From contig JBANSL010000004.1 of assembly GCA_037127255.1 (NCBI GenBank), forward strand, positions 13,771,967 to 13,835,966: a DNA stretch of 64,000 bases. The letters are read 5' to 3'. Each line of letters opens with the position of its first letter. Within the stretch, counting starts at the first letter, position 1. The stretch is from Persicaria tinctoria. Its lineage: Eukaryota > Streptophyta > Magnoliopsida > Caryophyllales > Polygonaceae. The notes below the pieces were generated by a model. It saw nothing but the letters and a program-made list of their open reading frames with translations, searched no databases and was not told the DNA's origin. The translations under genes were made by a program, and so were the position numbers. Positions 23,183-33,411 of this stretch are shown one piece after another.

Positions 23183-25826
23183 CGTTATCAGCACGATAGC
23201 TTCTAAAAAAAAAATCTAAAACCCTAATTCCTTTTCCCCATCTTCCGCCATTCATCAAAATCTTTTGGGTTCAATCGGCATCACCAGGAGACCTTCTCAG
23301 AGCAAATAGAATCCATGTTTGTTTGCTTCTTCTCCATTGATCAAACAAACGCCCAAACACCATCCGTCGATTCAGTAAGAGGGGATGACGGCGGAGGAGC
23401 GCGCCACCCATCTCCCGAAGTAGATAAATGATAAATCGCACCCTCATAGGAATGAACTGGTAAACATCATCTTTGTAGTGATGATTCTTATAGCCAGAGA
23501 AACAAATCAACTATGATCCTTAATGTTTCTCAATCAGTTTCCTGCAGTAATCGATAAAATTGCATATAAGAATACCGCCTCCTGACGTAGGTGATAAAAA
23601 GGTCTCGAAGATCTATGTTAAATTTCCTTATCACCCGAAGTTGACATAAATTTTATTTATTTAAGATTATTGTTGTTGATATTCATGCTTCTTAATATGC
23701 TTTACTATTTAGTATTATCTTTTACATAGTTTATATTATTATTATTCCCTTAATGCACCATACTGTGACTTTTTCAACACCTATTTTGTGGTCAGGATTG
23801 AAGTTCCTACACTCAATGGTTAAACAATCCAGTAGATTGTGACACTTATCTCACTAAGAGCTCAAAGTCTCGATACCATTTGTAAACAATCCAGCAGATT
23901 GTGAGATTCATCAAAGTATGCATAAGAGCTTGAAGACTCTAATTTTATATTTTTATAAATTCTAGAAGAGTATAAGATCTAGTTTTAAACATTTGTACTC
24001 TTGAAGAAGTACATGGAATGTGGGTTATGACATATTCAGAACTATTATTTGGTTAGTACAACCAATATAAATAACCACAAAACATTATTTGGTTTACAAG
24101 GCCACTTCCTGACAATCCTCTAAGCATTGCCTGAAGCATGCCCCTCTTGTAGAGGGTGTAAAAGAGGTAATGGCCGCGTGGTTAAGCGCGCAACCAATGT
24201 TATTGTCATGGCTTATAACTAGGTCATCTTTGTACGGTTAATTCTAATGTCCCGAAGAACATTATGAATAAGGAAAGTGTATCTAATTAATACACGTAGT
24301 TGGTCATTAGTTTCATACCTGTAGTATGACACCAACAGAAGTTCTGAAAATACCCTGTTAACGGCATCTGATTAAATAAATGGATCACCATGTACAAAGT
24401 TCAATGGTTAGAATTTTGAATATATATGTCACTAACCAGAAGTTAGTTGATGATAAAATCTTATTCTTTGTGGCATTTGGTCGCTCAAGTAAAACGATGA
24501 TTTGCAAGATCGTTGAAATTTACACCAAAAGGACTAGAAGATCCTAGGACCGGAAGATCCTCAATAAGGGTGACCATACATGTACGTCTTGTTCTCTTGG
24601 CAAAATAATAACAAGACCGCCTATAATAAAGGGTAAATGCAAAGTCTCTTATGTCTCTTGATAGAGTTCAATGAGACAACTACGAACATAAAACATCGGC
24701 ATATGAGCCAATGTTATTCCAATATAGATGCCTTAACACATTGGTCATATAAAAAGGTAGAGAATGTTTGAGGAGCATATAGTAGCTCACAACGACCTTG
24801 AAGAGTCGGTAGTCAAATGGGCCCATGCAGTTTGCATTTCGAATTTGACACAATAACATCTCTCTCAAATTATCTTCAGAAGAGAGTATATGTTCCGAGG
24901 CCTCCTCCACAATTAACTAAAAGACCACAAAGAAGTTGAGTGATACATGGGGTTTGAGTCCCTAACGATATCAAATACCTCGAGCTTTATAAAGGTGATC
25001 AAATGCTCGGTATTTAGGGGGAGAGGAAATGAGACTGTATTAAGAAAGAGATTGCCTGAAAGCAACTTCTCTATCATTTGGGATCCGCGGATGAATGAAA
25101 GTGAACTAGAAGTTCAACACTTATGTACACCAAATGATCATTATTATATGGTTTAGCATAAAGCCATCGAATGCATTTACTAAGGCCAAGAAAGTGACTA
25201 AGTCACATATATTGCACTAGCTAGCTCATTTGGAGGTTCCAGAAGTAACTCCGAAAACCAACAAAATCAAGTGAGTCTGAAATACATCAGAAGTGTTGAA
25301 GATCACTAGGCTCTCACTTTAGGATTCCCCGGAGGTAGAAAGAGCTCATGGAAACATCGAAATGATGGTAAAAGAGATAGAAAAAAGGAATTCATGCAAA
25401 GATGTATTATTCAAGCATGATGCTATTGGACCCGTAGTTCCAACATCGGAAAGTATAACATCATTGGTTTTAAGTGGATGTTTATACAAAACCGCAATAA
25501 ATGAAGCTGTAAGATATATAGCAAGATAGATTGCATAAAAGTTTTATAGTGGATGATATGAAAACATATTCACTAGTAGTGGATATAATCTTTGGTTGTC
25601 GATGAACCGACTCTAACCATAATTGACAGGCATAGTAGTTGTATACTCAAGTTGATCATTAATAGAAGAATGTAAGTAAAATGATCGATTATTTTGAAAT
25701 GCCCGAAGCATCAATATGAAAGCCTCGTCATATGTACACGATTAAGCCAAAGCGTGCTTATAGTACTTAAAGTATTGTGTAAGTGGTGACATAGTGTATT
25801 GAGTCCTGAAGTACTATACGCAACGT

Positions 25827-26356
25827 TGTACTCTTTTCCTTAATCTTGGTTTTTATCCCACTGGGTTTTTCCAAGGCAAGGTTTTTAATGAGGCAACTTA
25901 TACACCATCTATACATCAGATCCCCCCGTATCAAACAATGAAAAGCACACTAGGTCCTGAGGTACCTTATATATGTGCATTGAAAGCAGCTCATCGCCAA
26001 AGACAAGGAAGTCTATTGCATCGAAGTCGAGTGTGATACATAAAGGCATTTTACTTGCACACATCAAAGATAATATTCATACTCGACCATACAGCTCATG
26101 AAGTCAACATTATCAAGAAGTTCGAAGAGCTTATCAAATAGAGAAAGCTGCAAGAAGAATGTTGAATTCAGGGGGAGAATATACGCACTGCACTCTTTTT
26201 CCCTTCGATCAGGTTTTGTCCCACTGGGTTTTCCTGACAAGGTTTTTAACGAGGCAGTATCTCCAAAGCGTATCAAACGACATCTGTACTCTTTTTCCCT
26301 TAGTCCTAGTTTTTGTCCCATTGGGTTTTCTAGGCGGGGTTTTTAACGAGATAGTT
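25827..26356 (+). repeat. Three copies of the copia pre-LTR unit
   Basis: A unit of about 70 bp recurs at about 25827, 26190 and 26287. It contains ACTCTTTTYCCT, then TTGTCCCACTGGGTTTT, then AAGGTTTTTAAYGAGGCA. Such tandem units upstream of the 3' LTR are known in plant copia elements. Confidence 0.8.
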
Positions 26357-26388
26357 TGTAATGTTAGAGGTGTACATCCAAGGGAGAG

Positions 26389-26584
26389 TGTTGTAATAAT
26401 AGGTGGATTGTTCACCTCCCGAACCATTCACTACCTAAACTCCCGCCATGATGACACAAATTTATGTGTTTCTTCCTACCTTGCCTATATAAGGCGTGTA
26501 AGCTCACTTGGAAATGAACACAGAAGCAATAGAGATCTCTCGTTCTCTGTCTTTCTCTACTCTACTTTCTATCGGTTTACAACA
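26389..26584 (+). repeat. Right LTR of the copia element
   Basis: 196 bp, preceded by the polypurine tract CCAAGGGAGAG and followed by target duplication AGACT and then the last 12 bases of the CACTA terminus. Confidence 0.93.
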
Positions 26585-26795
26585 AGACTTATGTTGTAGT
26601 GATATACTAGTATTATATATTTAAGTAAACACCTGGAGCGCGCGTTTATTGAGTACTTAATTGTTACTTCTCTTTACATATATATACATTCATGTCAAAA
26701 CTTAACAGAGTGTAGGATCTTAGAACGAAACCCCCAAATACAATCATACTAATTAACACGTACTAATAAGACTCGTGTGTATGATATAATCATGA

Positions 26796-27641
26796 TCAAT
26801 CTTCGTATGCCTCCTCGGCAGCCGGCAGTTCGAACTTGCAAAGCGGGCAAAAGCATCGACTCTCGAGCCATCTACCAAGACAGTCTTGGTGAAACATATG
26901 CGAGCATTCCATCTTCGTCACTTCCATCCCATACGAGAACTCCTCCAAGCAAACTACGCAAGCAGTCTCCCTCTCCCCGCCCCAAACCCTAACCTTCTCC
27001 AGCCCCTCCACCGCTTCTCTCCTCGCCGGTCTCGCCCTCAATGAATCTTCATACATTGAGTCCTCCAGCACCCCACCAATTAACTCCTCGTCTTCATCAT
27101 CTTCGTACATCTCGTCTTCATCATCTTCGAACATCTCGTCATCCTCAAGTTCGGAACCAAACCCCTCATCATCAATATCTTCATAATCTTCGTACATATC
27201 TTCCCCGTGTTCAAGATCTTCAAGAACCACGGTCTTTGTCTTCAAGATTACACCCACGACTTTGCGGACAGTTGGCAAATACACTAATTGTGGCGGGATG
27301 ACCCCCGGGAAAATCAGTCCTATGGTGTCATCCCGAGCGGCCAAGGGGATGCCTGCACGGCGGAGCAATAGGAGGACCTCTTGCTTGAGTCCGGAGAGTC
27401 TGCCAGGAAAGTCATTGATGCACCACAGTCCGATGTTGTTGCTTGCTGAGGTTTCGGCAATAGGGGCATCGTCGCCCGAAGACACCCAGAACTCGTATGC
27501 AACCTCAACCAACACCTCGTCGACTTCGATTTCGGATTCGCTGTTGTGGTAGAACCGGCGGTAAGGCGTAATGGAGACGTTGTACCTGCAGTTGGTGGCC
27601 TCGTCGAAACCCCATCGACCACGTTGATCCTCCAGTACCAT
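26796..27641 (-). CDS. RING-H2 finger protein, putative E3 ubiquitin ligase
   Basis: Single-exon gene of 281 codons. The C-terminus holds a complete RING-H2 (C3H2C3) zinc-binding domain: C228-x2-C231-x14-C246-x-H248-x2-H251-x2-C254-x10-C265-x2-C268, with the CPLC ending typical of plant ATL-like fingers. Such domains recruit E2 enzymes and transfer ubiquitin. Residues 1-140 form an unrecognised region (GLWCINDFPGRLSGLKQEVL, then a hydrophobic-rich RKVVGVILKTK). Residues 141-199 are a very acidic low-complexity linker of Asp, Glu, Met and Tyr. There is no signal peptide or transmembrane segment, so a soluble cytoplasmic or nuclear protein is likely. The start codon chosen is the first in frame, about 95 bases below a TATA box, and the same start context recurs in the paralogue at 37.8-38.3 kb. 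All zinc ligands are present and there is no break, so it may be functional. Confidence 0.85.
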   Translation of the reverse strand: MVLEDQRGRWGFDEATNCRYNVSITPYRRFYHNSESEIEVDEVLVEVAYEFWVSSGDDAPIAETSASNNIGLWCINDFPGRLSGLKQEVLLLLRRAGIPLAARDDTIGLIFPGVIPPQLVYLPTVRKVVGVILKTKTVVLEDLEHGEDMYEDYEDIDDEGFGSELEDDEMFEDDEDEMYEDDEDEELIGGVLEDSMYEDSLRARPARREAVEGLEKVRVWGGERETACVVCLEEFSYGMEVTKMECSHMFHQDCLGRWLESRCFCPLCKFELPAAEEAYED

Positions 27642-27736
27642 CCTTTCACTTTGTTCACTGATCGATCGAACGAGAAGATAGAAGACAACAAGTGAAAACG
27701 TGGTTGGGAATATTCAAGCACCAGTAAAACAGCAAC

Positions 27737-27746
27737 CTATTTATAG
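27737..27746 (-). promoter_or_regulatory. TATA box of the RING-H2 gene
   Basis: CTATAAATAG on the minus strand, about 95 bases upstream of the start codon. The same position in the truncated paralogue reads CCATAAATAG (38360-38369), supporting a shared promoter. Confidence 0.6.
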
Positions 27747-27761
27747 TCTTTGTAGGTATAT

Positions 27762-28261
27762 GGAACACTTAACTTGGATCATGAATTCCTATGATATATG
27801 TTATTTATAGATTTTTTTTTGGTGAAGAAGTTATATTTATAGATTTATCTACGCGGAACGTATCTCAGTTATATTTTAATGCAAATAAGATTTTCTTATT
27901 ATTCATTACCAAAAAAATCAAGATTTTGATAGTATTAGATTTTATTTCAGATTGATTTTGTTACCTTCCTTATATATAATAAAATCATTTGTTTTTTTTT
28001 TAAATAATATGTACTAACAAGTAACAACTACGTCCGTATGGTTTTTAGTATGGTATGAAAAAATGCTAAAAAAAACTATATAGAATATTAACGTTTTTTA
28101 CATTTATTTTTATAAATTCATGAATTATTAACGTTTTTTACATTTATTTTTATAAATTCATACTTAATATCCAGTAATTAATAAGTATGAAATTATTGTA
28201 AAAAAATATTTTAAAATTTTATATAATTTTAACACCTAAAAAACGTGCATCTATCTATCTA
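27762..28261. repeat. Upstream segment shared by RING-H2 copies, then AT-rich DNA with a short duplication
   Basis: The stretch 27850-28010 (GTATCTCAGTTATATTTTA, AATAAGATTTTCTTATTATT, CAGATTGATTTTGTTACCTT) recurs upstream of the paralogous copies at about 38450-38560, 40683-40835 and 55593-55740. Beyond it, ATTAACGTTTTTTACATTTA with its following bases is duplicated in tandem (about 28087-28121 and 28127-28162). No gene seen. Confidence 0.75.
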
Positions 28262-28344
28262 TCTATTTTATATATAATAAATGAGAAGTCGGCTGAGACA
28301 AATGACTGTTTCGTCTTAAAATTAGTCGTATGAGCCAATCACAT

Positions 28345-30015
28345 TTTTTGAAAGAAATAATTAAACAACTCTCCAAATGGAAAGCCTCTACTCTTTCCCA
28401 AGCAGGTAGAACAATTCTTATCCAATCAAATCTTAGTTAAAAAACTAACTACTTAATGCAAAATTTTCTGCTTCCCAAATGAGTTCTTAACCAGATGGAC
28501 CAAATCAATAGGAATTTTTTCTGGAACAAATCCCCAACAGATAAATACATACCCCTGATTAGCTGGGACACTATATGCAAGAGCAAATCAATAGGAGGTC
28601 TTGGTATAAGAAAGGTCGATGAATTAAACATTTCTCTTCAAATGAAGCTCTTATGGAAAGTTTATAAGAATGAAGATAGTATATGGGTTCAAATTATAAA
28701 GGAAAAATATCTCCAACAAAAAAGAATAAGAAACTTCCAAAAAAAAGGAAACATCTTGGCAATTTGGAAGACTCATTACTTTAAGAAAAAAATTTGAGGA
28801 AGGACTTCTTTGGATTGTTGGTAATGGCTCGACCATCAATGTCTGGAAGACCAGTGGATCACTTCGATTAGCCTTAAGGCGTACAGAGGATCATGTGATC
28901 CTAACATGACTGTTGAAACTCTTATCAATGACAAGAAGCTATGGAAGGAAGAAGTGCTAAGACAAATTTTTCCCCAAGGGATCATCGACAGGATTTTAAA
29001 GATAAAGATCCCCCAGTGGCAGTCTCAAGATAATCTGATCTGGAGTCCCGATCTAGAGGGGTTATTCACTACCAGACCAGTGAAGAAAATCCAAGACACA
29101 CAACCCCAAGATTATGAATCACAAAGCTGGATTTGGAAGCTCAAGCTCCCTCTCCCCGAATAAAAAACCTGCTATGGAAGATCAAAATTGATGGTCTCCC
29201 AACGACCAACAGACTAAACAGGTATGTAAATAAAGTTCCAAGTCAATTCTCTCTTTGTGGCCAAGAAGATAAAGATGCAACCCACCTATTCACAAGATGT
29301 ATGCTTACAAAGGAAGTTATTGGACAATATGAACAGAAATCAGGTTTGTATTTTCAGGGCCTTAATCTCCAAGGTCCCTTGCATGAAAACCTAGGTAGAA
29401 TCAAGAATGATAACAATAGGGTCATATACATCTAGCATTTATTTGGCAATCAATTTGGGATGTTAGAAATGACAGAATTTTCAGGTGTAAAGATCCAATA
29501 GGGGCATCCATTATGATACAGATGGTTAGCCAAAGCATAAAGGATAGGATCAATGGAGGAGATGACAACATCAAAGTGCAAACAAAAGCAACAAGAAGGG
29601 AGAGCCAAATGGAAAAGACCTCCAAGAACTATATACAAAATTAATGTAGATGGTTTTTTTACCCATTCTGGCAAAAGTCAGATTGGGGGAATCATTCGTG
29701 ATTCCGAAGGGCAGATTATCGATATTTTTTTCTCAATAAGCTAATGTTGGTTCGGTCATCCAAACAGAAGCCTCTGCAATGATTTTAGGTCTACAAAGAG
29801 CAAGACAGAAGGGTCTAAGGAAGATTATATTGGAAAGTGACAATTAGATTCTAGTGAAAGCAGTCAAGAAAGAGCAACCGCCCAGATGGGAAGTACTACA
29901 TCAAATTGAAGAGATCCACAAGCTTATAGCTGATTTTTCCTTAGCAGAAATCCGACACATATTCAGAGAAGCGAACAATACTGCGGATTATATAGCAAAA
30001 AGAGGAGTAATTTGT
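28345..30015 (+). pseudogene. LINE ORF2 fragment (RT thumb, zf-RVT, RNase H), frameshifted
   Basis: The plus-strand translation in shifting frames gives QLSKWKASTLSQAGRTILI (about 28358), NRNFFWNKSPTDKYIPLISW (28507), GGLGIRKVDELNISLQMKLL (28593), then a zf-RVT-like LIWSPDLEGLFTT (29035) and KNLLWKIKIDGLPTT (29165). An RNase H domain follows: KINVDGFFTHSGKSQIGGII with the first catalytic Asp (about 29638), later KIILESDN (about 29820) and REANNTADYIAKRG (about 29970). It is the 3' third of a LINE of the same broad type as the one at 1-3359, but not the same copy. Several frameshifts and stops make it a dead fragment. The endonuclease and most of the RT are absent. Confidence 0.88.
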
Positions 30016-30019
30016 AATT

Positions 30020-30549
30020 TACACCTATGTTGCACGGACACGCCGCCAGCCACCGTTTTATGTGTCGGACACGGGACGACACGGCGACACGGTGTGAAAC
30101 GGCTTCGACACGGTCAACGTGTCGGAGACCGGGAAGAAACGGGCACGGGCTGCTGGATTTGCCTCCGATGCGTCTCCGATACACTGCCTCTTCAATTGTC
30201 GGCACTGTAGGAGGGAAGAACGGAGACGAGAGCATCACAGGAGGGCAGAAGACAAAGATAGGAGGAAGAGCTCGAATTGAATCTCAAATTCCGAAGCCCC
30301 AAATTGTCCTCGAGATTGAATCCTCTCCAGATCTGAAATTCTCCCGCATTGACGCCTCCGTGTTCTTCCGATATTCCGCCCTCGAAGATCTGAAACTCTT
30401 CGACCTCCGGCGTCTCCCCTTCCACCGGATCCGGAGTCGCCTCCTCTGTCTGGCCTCTCCTCCTTCCTCCTTCGGCGTCGCTCCTTCCTCCTCCGACGGC
30501 ATGCATCCTCCCTCTCCGTTCAAGTTTTAAATTTTCCAAAAAAAAAAAA
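30020..30549. other. GC-rich segment, open on both strands, ending in an A-run
   Basis: It starts TGTTGCACGGACACG, then a CGACACGG-rich low-complexity part (30040-30130) and a CT-rich, leader-like part (30280-30530), and ends in an 11-12 base A-run at 30538-30549. Frames are open on both strands (167 codons plus, 120 minus) but neither resembles a known protein. It could be gene DNA captured with the LINE fragment. Confidence 0.4.
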
Positions 30550-30574
30550 GACACGCGGTTTCAAACCGCGTGTC
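30550..30574. repeat. Perfect palindrome GACACGCGGTTT-C-AAACCGCGTGTC
   Basis: A 12-bp perfect stem with a one-base centre, immediately after an A-run and overlapping a CTAG. Similar palindromes with different arms occur at 35971, 38640 and 55846. Confidence 0.9.
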
Positions 30575-30753
30575 TAGTGTGAAAAAATTAAAAAATTGCC
30601 CATTACATCCGGAAATAAAATTAGCAATAAAAACGCGGTTTGTTTAAACCTCTAGTCATTTCTAATTCCAATATCACTCTAGATATATTAATTTGAGATA
30701 TAGAGAGAAGCAAGAATAAGGAACACATTATAATTTGACATTACTGACCTTAA

Positions 30754-31636
30754 GGCTGTGTTTTGTTGGGGGATGGGAGTGGGTGGAAGAGATGCGGATG
30801 GACATTGGTTTCCGTGCCTACGAGTGTGGCCGGGGGATGCGCGAGGTGCGTCGGATGCCAAAAAGGGGATGAGAGGGGGTGGGATGGTGATTTTTCTCCA
30901 CCTCCTATGAGAATCATTGAGGGGATGAGGGTGATGAAGAACCCCGAAATTCCCCCATCCATCCGTCTGCCGTGACCCTTTCCCACTGTCCAACCACCAT
31001 CGTCGGCGACTTGAGGAACGAACTGCCACCCCGGAGCCTGCAGTCGCTGCCCATCCCTCGCCCGGAAGCACACCCATGAACAGCAGGCTGAACCACCGCC
31101 CTCGCAGCCTTGTTGGAGAACGCTCGAGGTCGCCTCCAATCACTGCTGAACCCACCGCAGTACAGCCTTGTCGGAGAACACCCACGAACAGCAGGCTGAG
31201 CCCTCGCTGCATCCGCCTCCGATCGCCGCTGCCCATTGCCGACGATCGATTGCTTTGTCGAGGCCACTCGAGTCGTCTCCGATTGCTGCTGCTGTTCCAT
31301 CGCCCATCGCCGCCTTCTTCGAACCATGCTAGCCATCGATGCAGAAGAGAGTCGCGCCCGTGAATAGCCGACCGATCAAGATCCGCCGTCTCTCTGTCTC
31401 TGTACGTGCCTGTGTAGGGGTAATGGGAAAGTGGGAGGGGTATTTGGGAGAGGTATTATGGTAATCTGAAGTGGGTAAGTGGGGGGAAAATTGGACTTTT
31501 TTCGTGGCTCCATCCACCAAAAAATCAAAATACGACCAAACACACACAGACTTATTTTGGTGTTTATAACTCCATCTCGTCCATCCCTAAAATCCATCCC
31601 CATTCACTAAAATCCACCCCGTTGCCAAACACAACC
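30754..31636. mobile_element. PIF/Harbinger-like non-autonomous element (TSD TAA), 883 bp
   Basis: The ends GGCTGTGTTTTGTTGGGG and CCCCGTTGCCAAACACAACC are imperfect inverted repeats flanked by TAA (30751-30753 and 31637-31639), as for PIF/Harbinger (Tourist-like) elements. The interior is GC-rich with long frames on the minus strand. It contains an internal near-duplication around GAACAGCAGGCTGAACCACC (about 31078) and GAACAGCAGGCTGAGCCCTC (about 31183), with CTTGTTGGAGAACGC/CTTGTCGGAGAACAC beside it. No transposase is present. Confidence 0.75.
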
Positions 31637-31639
31637 TAA

Positions 31640-32120
31640 ATTCAGCAAATGCAATTTCTTGTCGCCATTTAATTCATCGCGTTTATTCCTGCAAAGAGTA
31701 ATATATTTATGCCACTAGCATGAAATGAGCAATCTTTAAAAAAGTGAACCTCTCAGATGGTTAGTTGTTGGAGACATATGTACCTCTCCTTGAAGAGCTC
31801 CTCATTCAAAATAACAACTATAAATCCCTCGTCAATGTTGTTGAGATGTGAATGTGACCAAAAAGTGTCCCACATCGGAAAGTTGAACATATCAAGCCCT
31901 AGTATATGAGTCATTGGACTACTCCTTTTATTGCAAATTGGTTTTAGAATGGAATCTCACTCGGCTTGCGTGCTAGGCTACTAGCGCATGTGCACCCGTG
32001 CATACGAGTCCAGTCATCGGTTCGAGCCTGACTTTGATAAAAGATTAAAGACATAATTGCTAAATATAAAATGTGCAAAACTTGTCCACATTATCCATCA
32101 TCCTATATTGGGGCTGTAAC
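31640..32120. other. Intergenic DNA, a possible tRNA-derived box B
   Basis: Contains GTGTCCCACATCGGAAAG (about 31867), a sequence common near plant retroelements, and GGTTCGAGCCTG (about 32020), which looks like a Pol III box B, but no convincing box A lies at the right distance. No gene called. Confidence 0.4.
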
Positions 32121-32124
32121 GCCA

Positions 32125-32818
32125 CCAAGCCGGCGGATGGTTGAGGGAGCTTGCCCAGCCACTGCTGGGTCAAAAATTCAGAAGTTAGGTAAAATAAAAT
32201 TGTTGGGACATATATATTTTAGGTGGGCTATTCAAGAGCTTGGGTATTTTATTTGATTTGGGCTTAATTTGATACATTGCCCACCCTCCTTCTATCTACG
32301 GTACCAAAACTTTAGTATTCAATTTAATTAACATGCAGCGCGCTTTTTGGCTTTTATCAAACTTCAATTTTGATCGTTCAATTTCAATTTCTGAACTCCT
32401 TTATCACTTCTTTAATCTATTTCATAAGGTATGTTTTTTTACTCTCTTCTAATTATTTTTTATTTAATTTTTAAGTTACTAAATTGGGTTTTGAATGGTT
32501 TGGTAATTTGATTATAGACATTAAGATTAGTATTTTATATCATGTATTTTTATGCTTATATATCATTTTACCAAGTGGTTAATTGTAATACAACATCATT
32601 CGAATGAATTTGTATACTTTATTATTTATTTTTATTTTTTTGTAACTTTTGATTCAATAGGATGTCTGATCATCCGAAACCCAAACGATTGAAGAATATT
32701 TCGTAGTTTTTATGAAGTACTATATAATAATTGTAATTTGCCTTGTTAGGTTTTTTTCTCTTTGTCCTAACTAAAACTTTTCCGCTCACCTAGCTTTGAT
32801 ATATTAGATCCGCCACTG
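32125..32818. mobile_element. Probable hAT element remnant
   Basis: The right end TTAGATCCGCCACTG (32804-32818) is the reverse complement of the CAGTGGCGGATC terminus seen at 54067. The left part (about 32125: CAAGCCGGCGGATGGTTGAG) is a degenerate match to the same terminus. No clear 8 bp duplication. The interior is AT-rich without coding. Confidence 0.5.
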
Positions 32819-33235
32819 GGGTGTGATGAAGACCGTGAACGTGGTAAAACCCATACCGATTGCCCATCGTCAGAATTCGTTCAAATCGTTCAAAAGCAAA
32901 ATTAAGTTGGGGCTTTGGTGGATTTTTGGTTCTTGGCCTCAAATCCATCATCCTCCATGTGTAATTGGTTCACCAGCTCTTCAATCGACATTCCTCACGC
33001 CGCCGATTCGGTTTTTCGTTTTGGGTCTTGGGGTTTGTGTCGCCTCCCTGCTCTCTCGGCTGGGCATATTCTGGAGCCTTCGACTCTTCGTGAGTTGTCC
33101 GGTCGTCCTATTCCGGATCTGGTTTGCGGTGTGCTTTCCCCGGCGTGTTGCTGAAAGGCAGCGGAAGCTGGTTGATAGTTTGGAAGTAGGAACAACTGTA
33201 AAAAGTGTAAAAGTCAAGTATAAATATTCTTAAGG
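32819..33235 (+). other. Possible host gene fragment, product unknown
   Basis: A plus-strand frame of 136 codons (32823-33233) has a hydrophilic start and a hydrophobic middle. A second overlapping frame (32915-33154) is also open. Base composition is more even than in the flanking TE DNA, suggesting former coding sequence, but I recognise no family. The region ends close to a 15 bp direct repeat, CTATATTGGGGCTGT at 32103-32117 and 33236-33250. Confidence 0.3.
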
Positions 33236-33411
33236 CTATATTGGGGCTGTTTCCAAATGAATGCAGATTAAAAAAAACATTCCCACTATTAGAGGAAAAA
33301 AAATTTAGAAGAAGCTCAGATGCGCTTTCTTTGATTCGTCCTTGGATCAGACGATTGTGGGAGACCCTTAATCAGCCCACATGAAACGCAATGAATCATC
33401 ACAGCCAAGAG

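Larger units (their letters stand above)
22987..26584 (+). mobile_element. Ty1/copia retrotransposon, young LTRs, decayed interior (TSD AGACT)
   Basis: Two 196 bp LTRs (22987-23182 and 26389-26584) start TGTTGTAATAATAGG and end GGTTTACAACA. By eye they are identical. The flanks carry the 5 bp duplication AGACT (22982-22986, 26585-26589). Just after the left LTR is CGTTATCAGCACGA, the usual primer-site region of a large plant copia group; just before the right LTR is the purine tract CCAAGGGAGAG. Coding traces on the plus strand: an integrase-RT linker with DPRMNESELEVQ near 25090, RT block FKWMFIQNRN near 25470, and KTYSLVVDII near 25565. No long frame survives. Three copies of a TACTCTTTTTCCC...GGGTTTT...AAGGTTTTTAA unit precede the right LTR. 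Confidence 0.93.
20540..26601. mobile_element. CACTA-like element: subterminal repeats and right terminus, with nested insertions
   Basis: The right end reads TATGTTGTAGTG (26590-26601), the reverse complement of a CACTACAAC-type terminus. The sequence internal to it (20560-21140 and 22776-22986) is packed with short GCGACGA, TCGCTAA and TTCCTCGC motifs in both orientations, as in subterminal arrays of plant CACTA elements. The terminal stretch is split by the copia element, whose AGACT duplications allow the pre-insertion end to be recognised. The En/Spm-like exon at 20059-20358 lies just inside and may be its gene. I found no matching CACTACAACATA left end, so the left boundary is open. Confidence 0.6.
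28262..30655 (+). mobile_element. Candidate Helitron containing a LINE fragment
   Basis: The 5' end TCTATTTTATATATAATAAA (A flank) followed by GAGAAGTCGGC and CCAATCACATTTTT is typical of plant Helitron 5' ends. The 3' end is uncertain. CTAG at 30652-30655 (T flank) follows a weak hairpin GGTTT-GTTT-AAACC; another CTAG at 30574-30577 overlaps a perfect 12-bp-stem palindrome. The interior consists of the LINE fragment and a GC-rich segment. The boundary call is tentative. Confidence 0.4.

Noticed and set aside
24680..24910. Minus-strand frame inside the copia element
   Set aside because: Opposite to the element's own coding strand and without domain similarity.
27041..27552. Plus-strand frames opposite the RING-H2 gene
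   Set aside because: Shadows caused by the acidic linker codons and the coding sequence on the minus strand.
30914..31336. 140-codon minus-strand Arg-rich frame
   Set aside because: Within a PIF/Harbinger-like element in GC-rich duplicated DNA. Possibly derived from a gene, but nothing recognisable.
31960..32045. Possible SINE or tRNA from the GGTTCGAGCCTG box
   Set aside because: No convincing box A at the right distance and no foldable tRNA.
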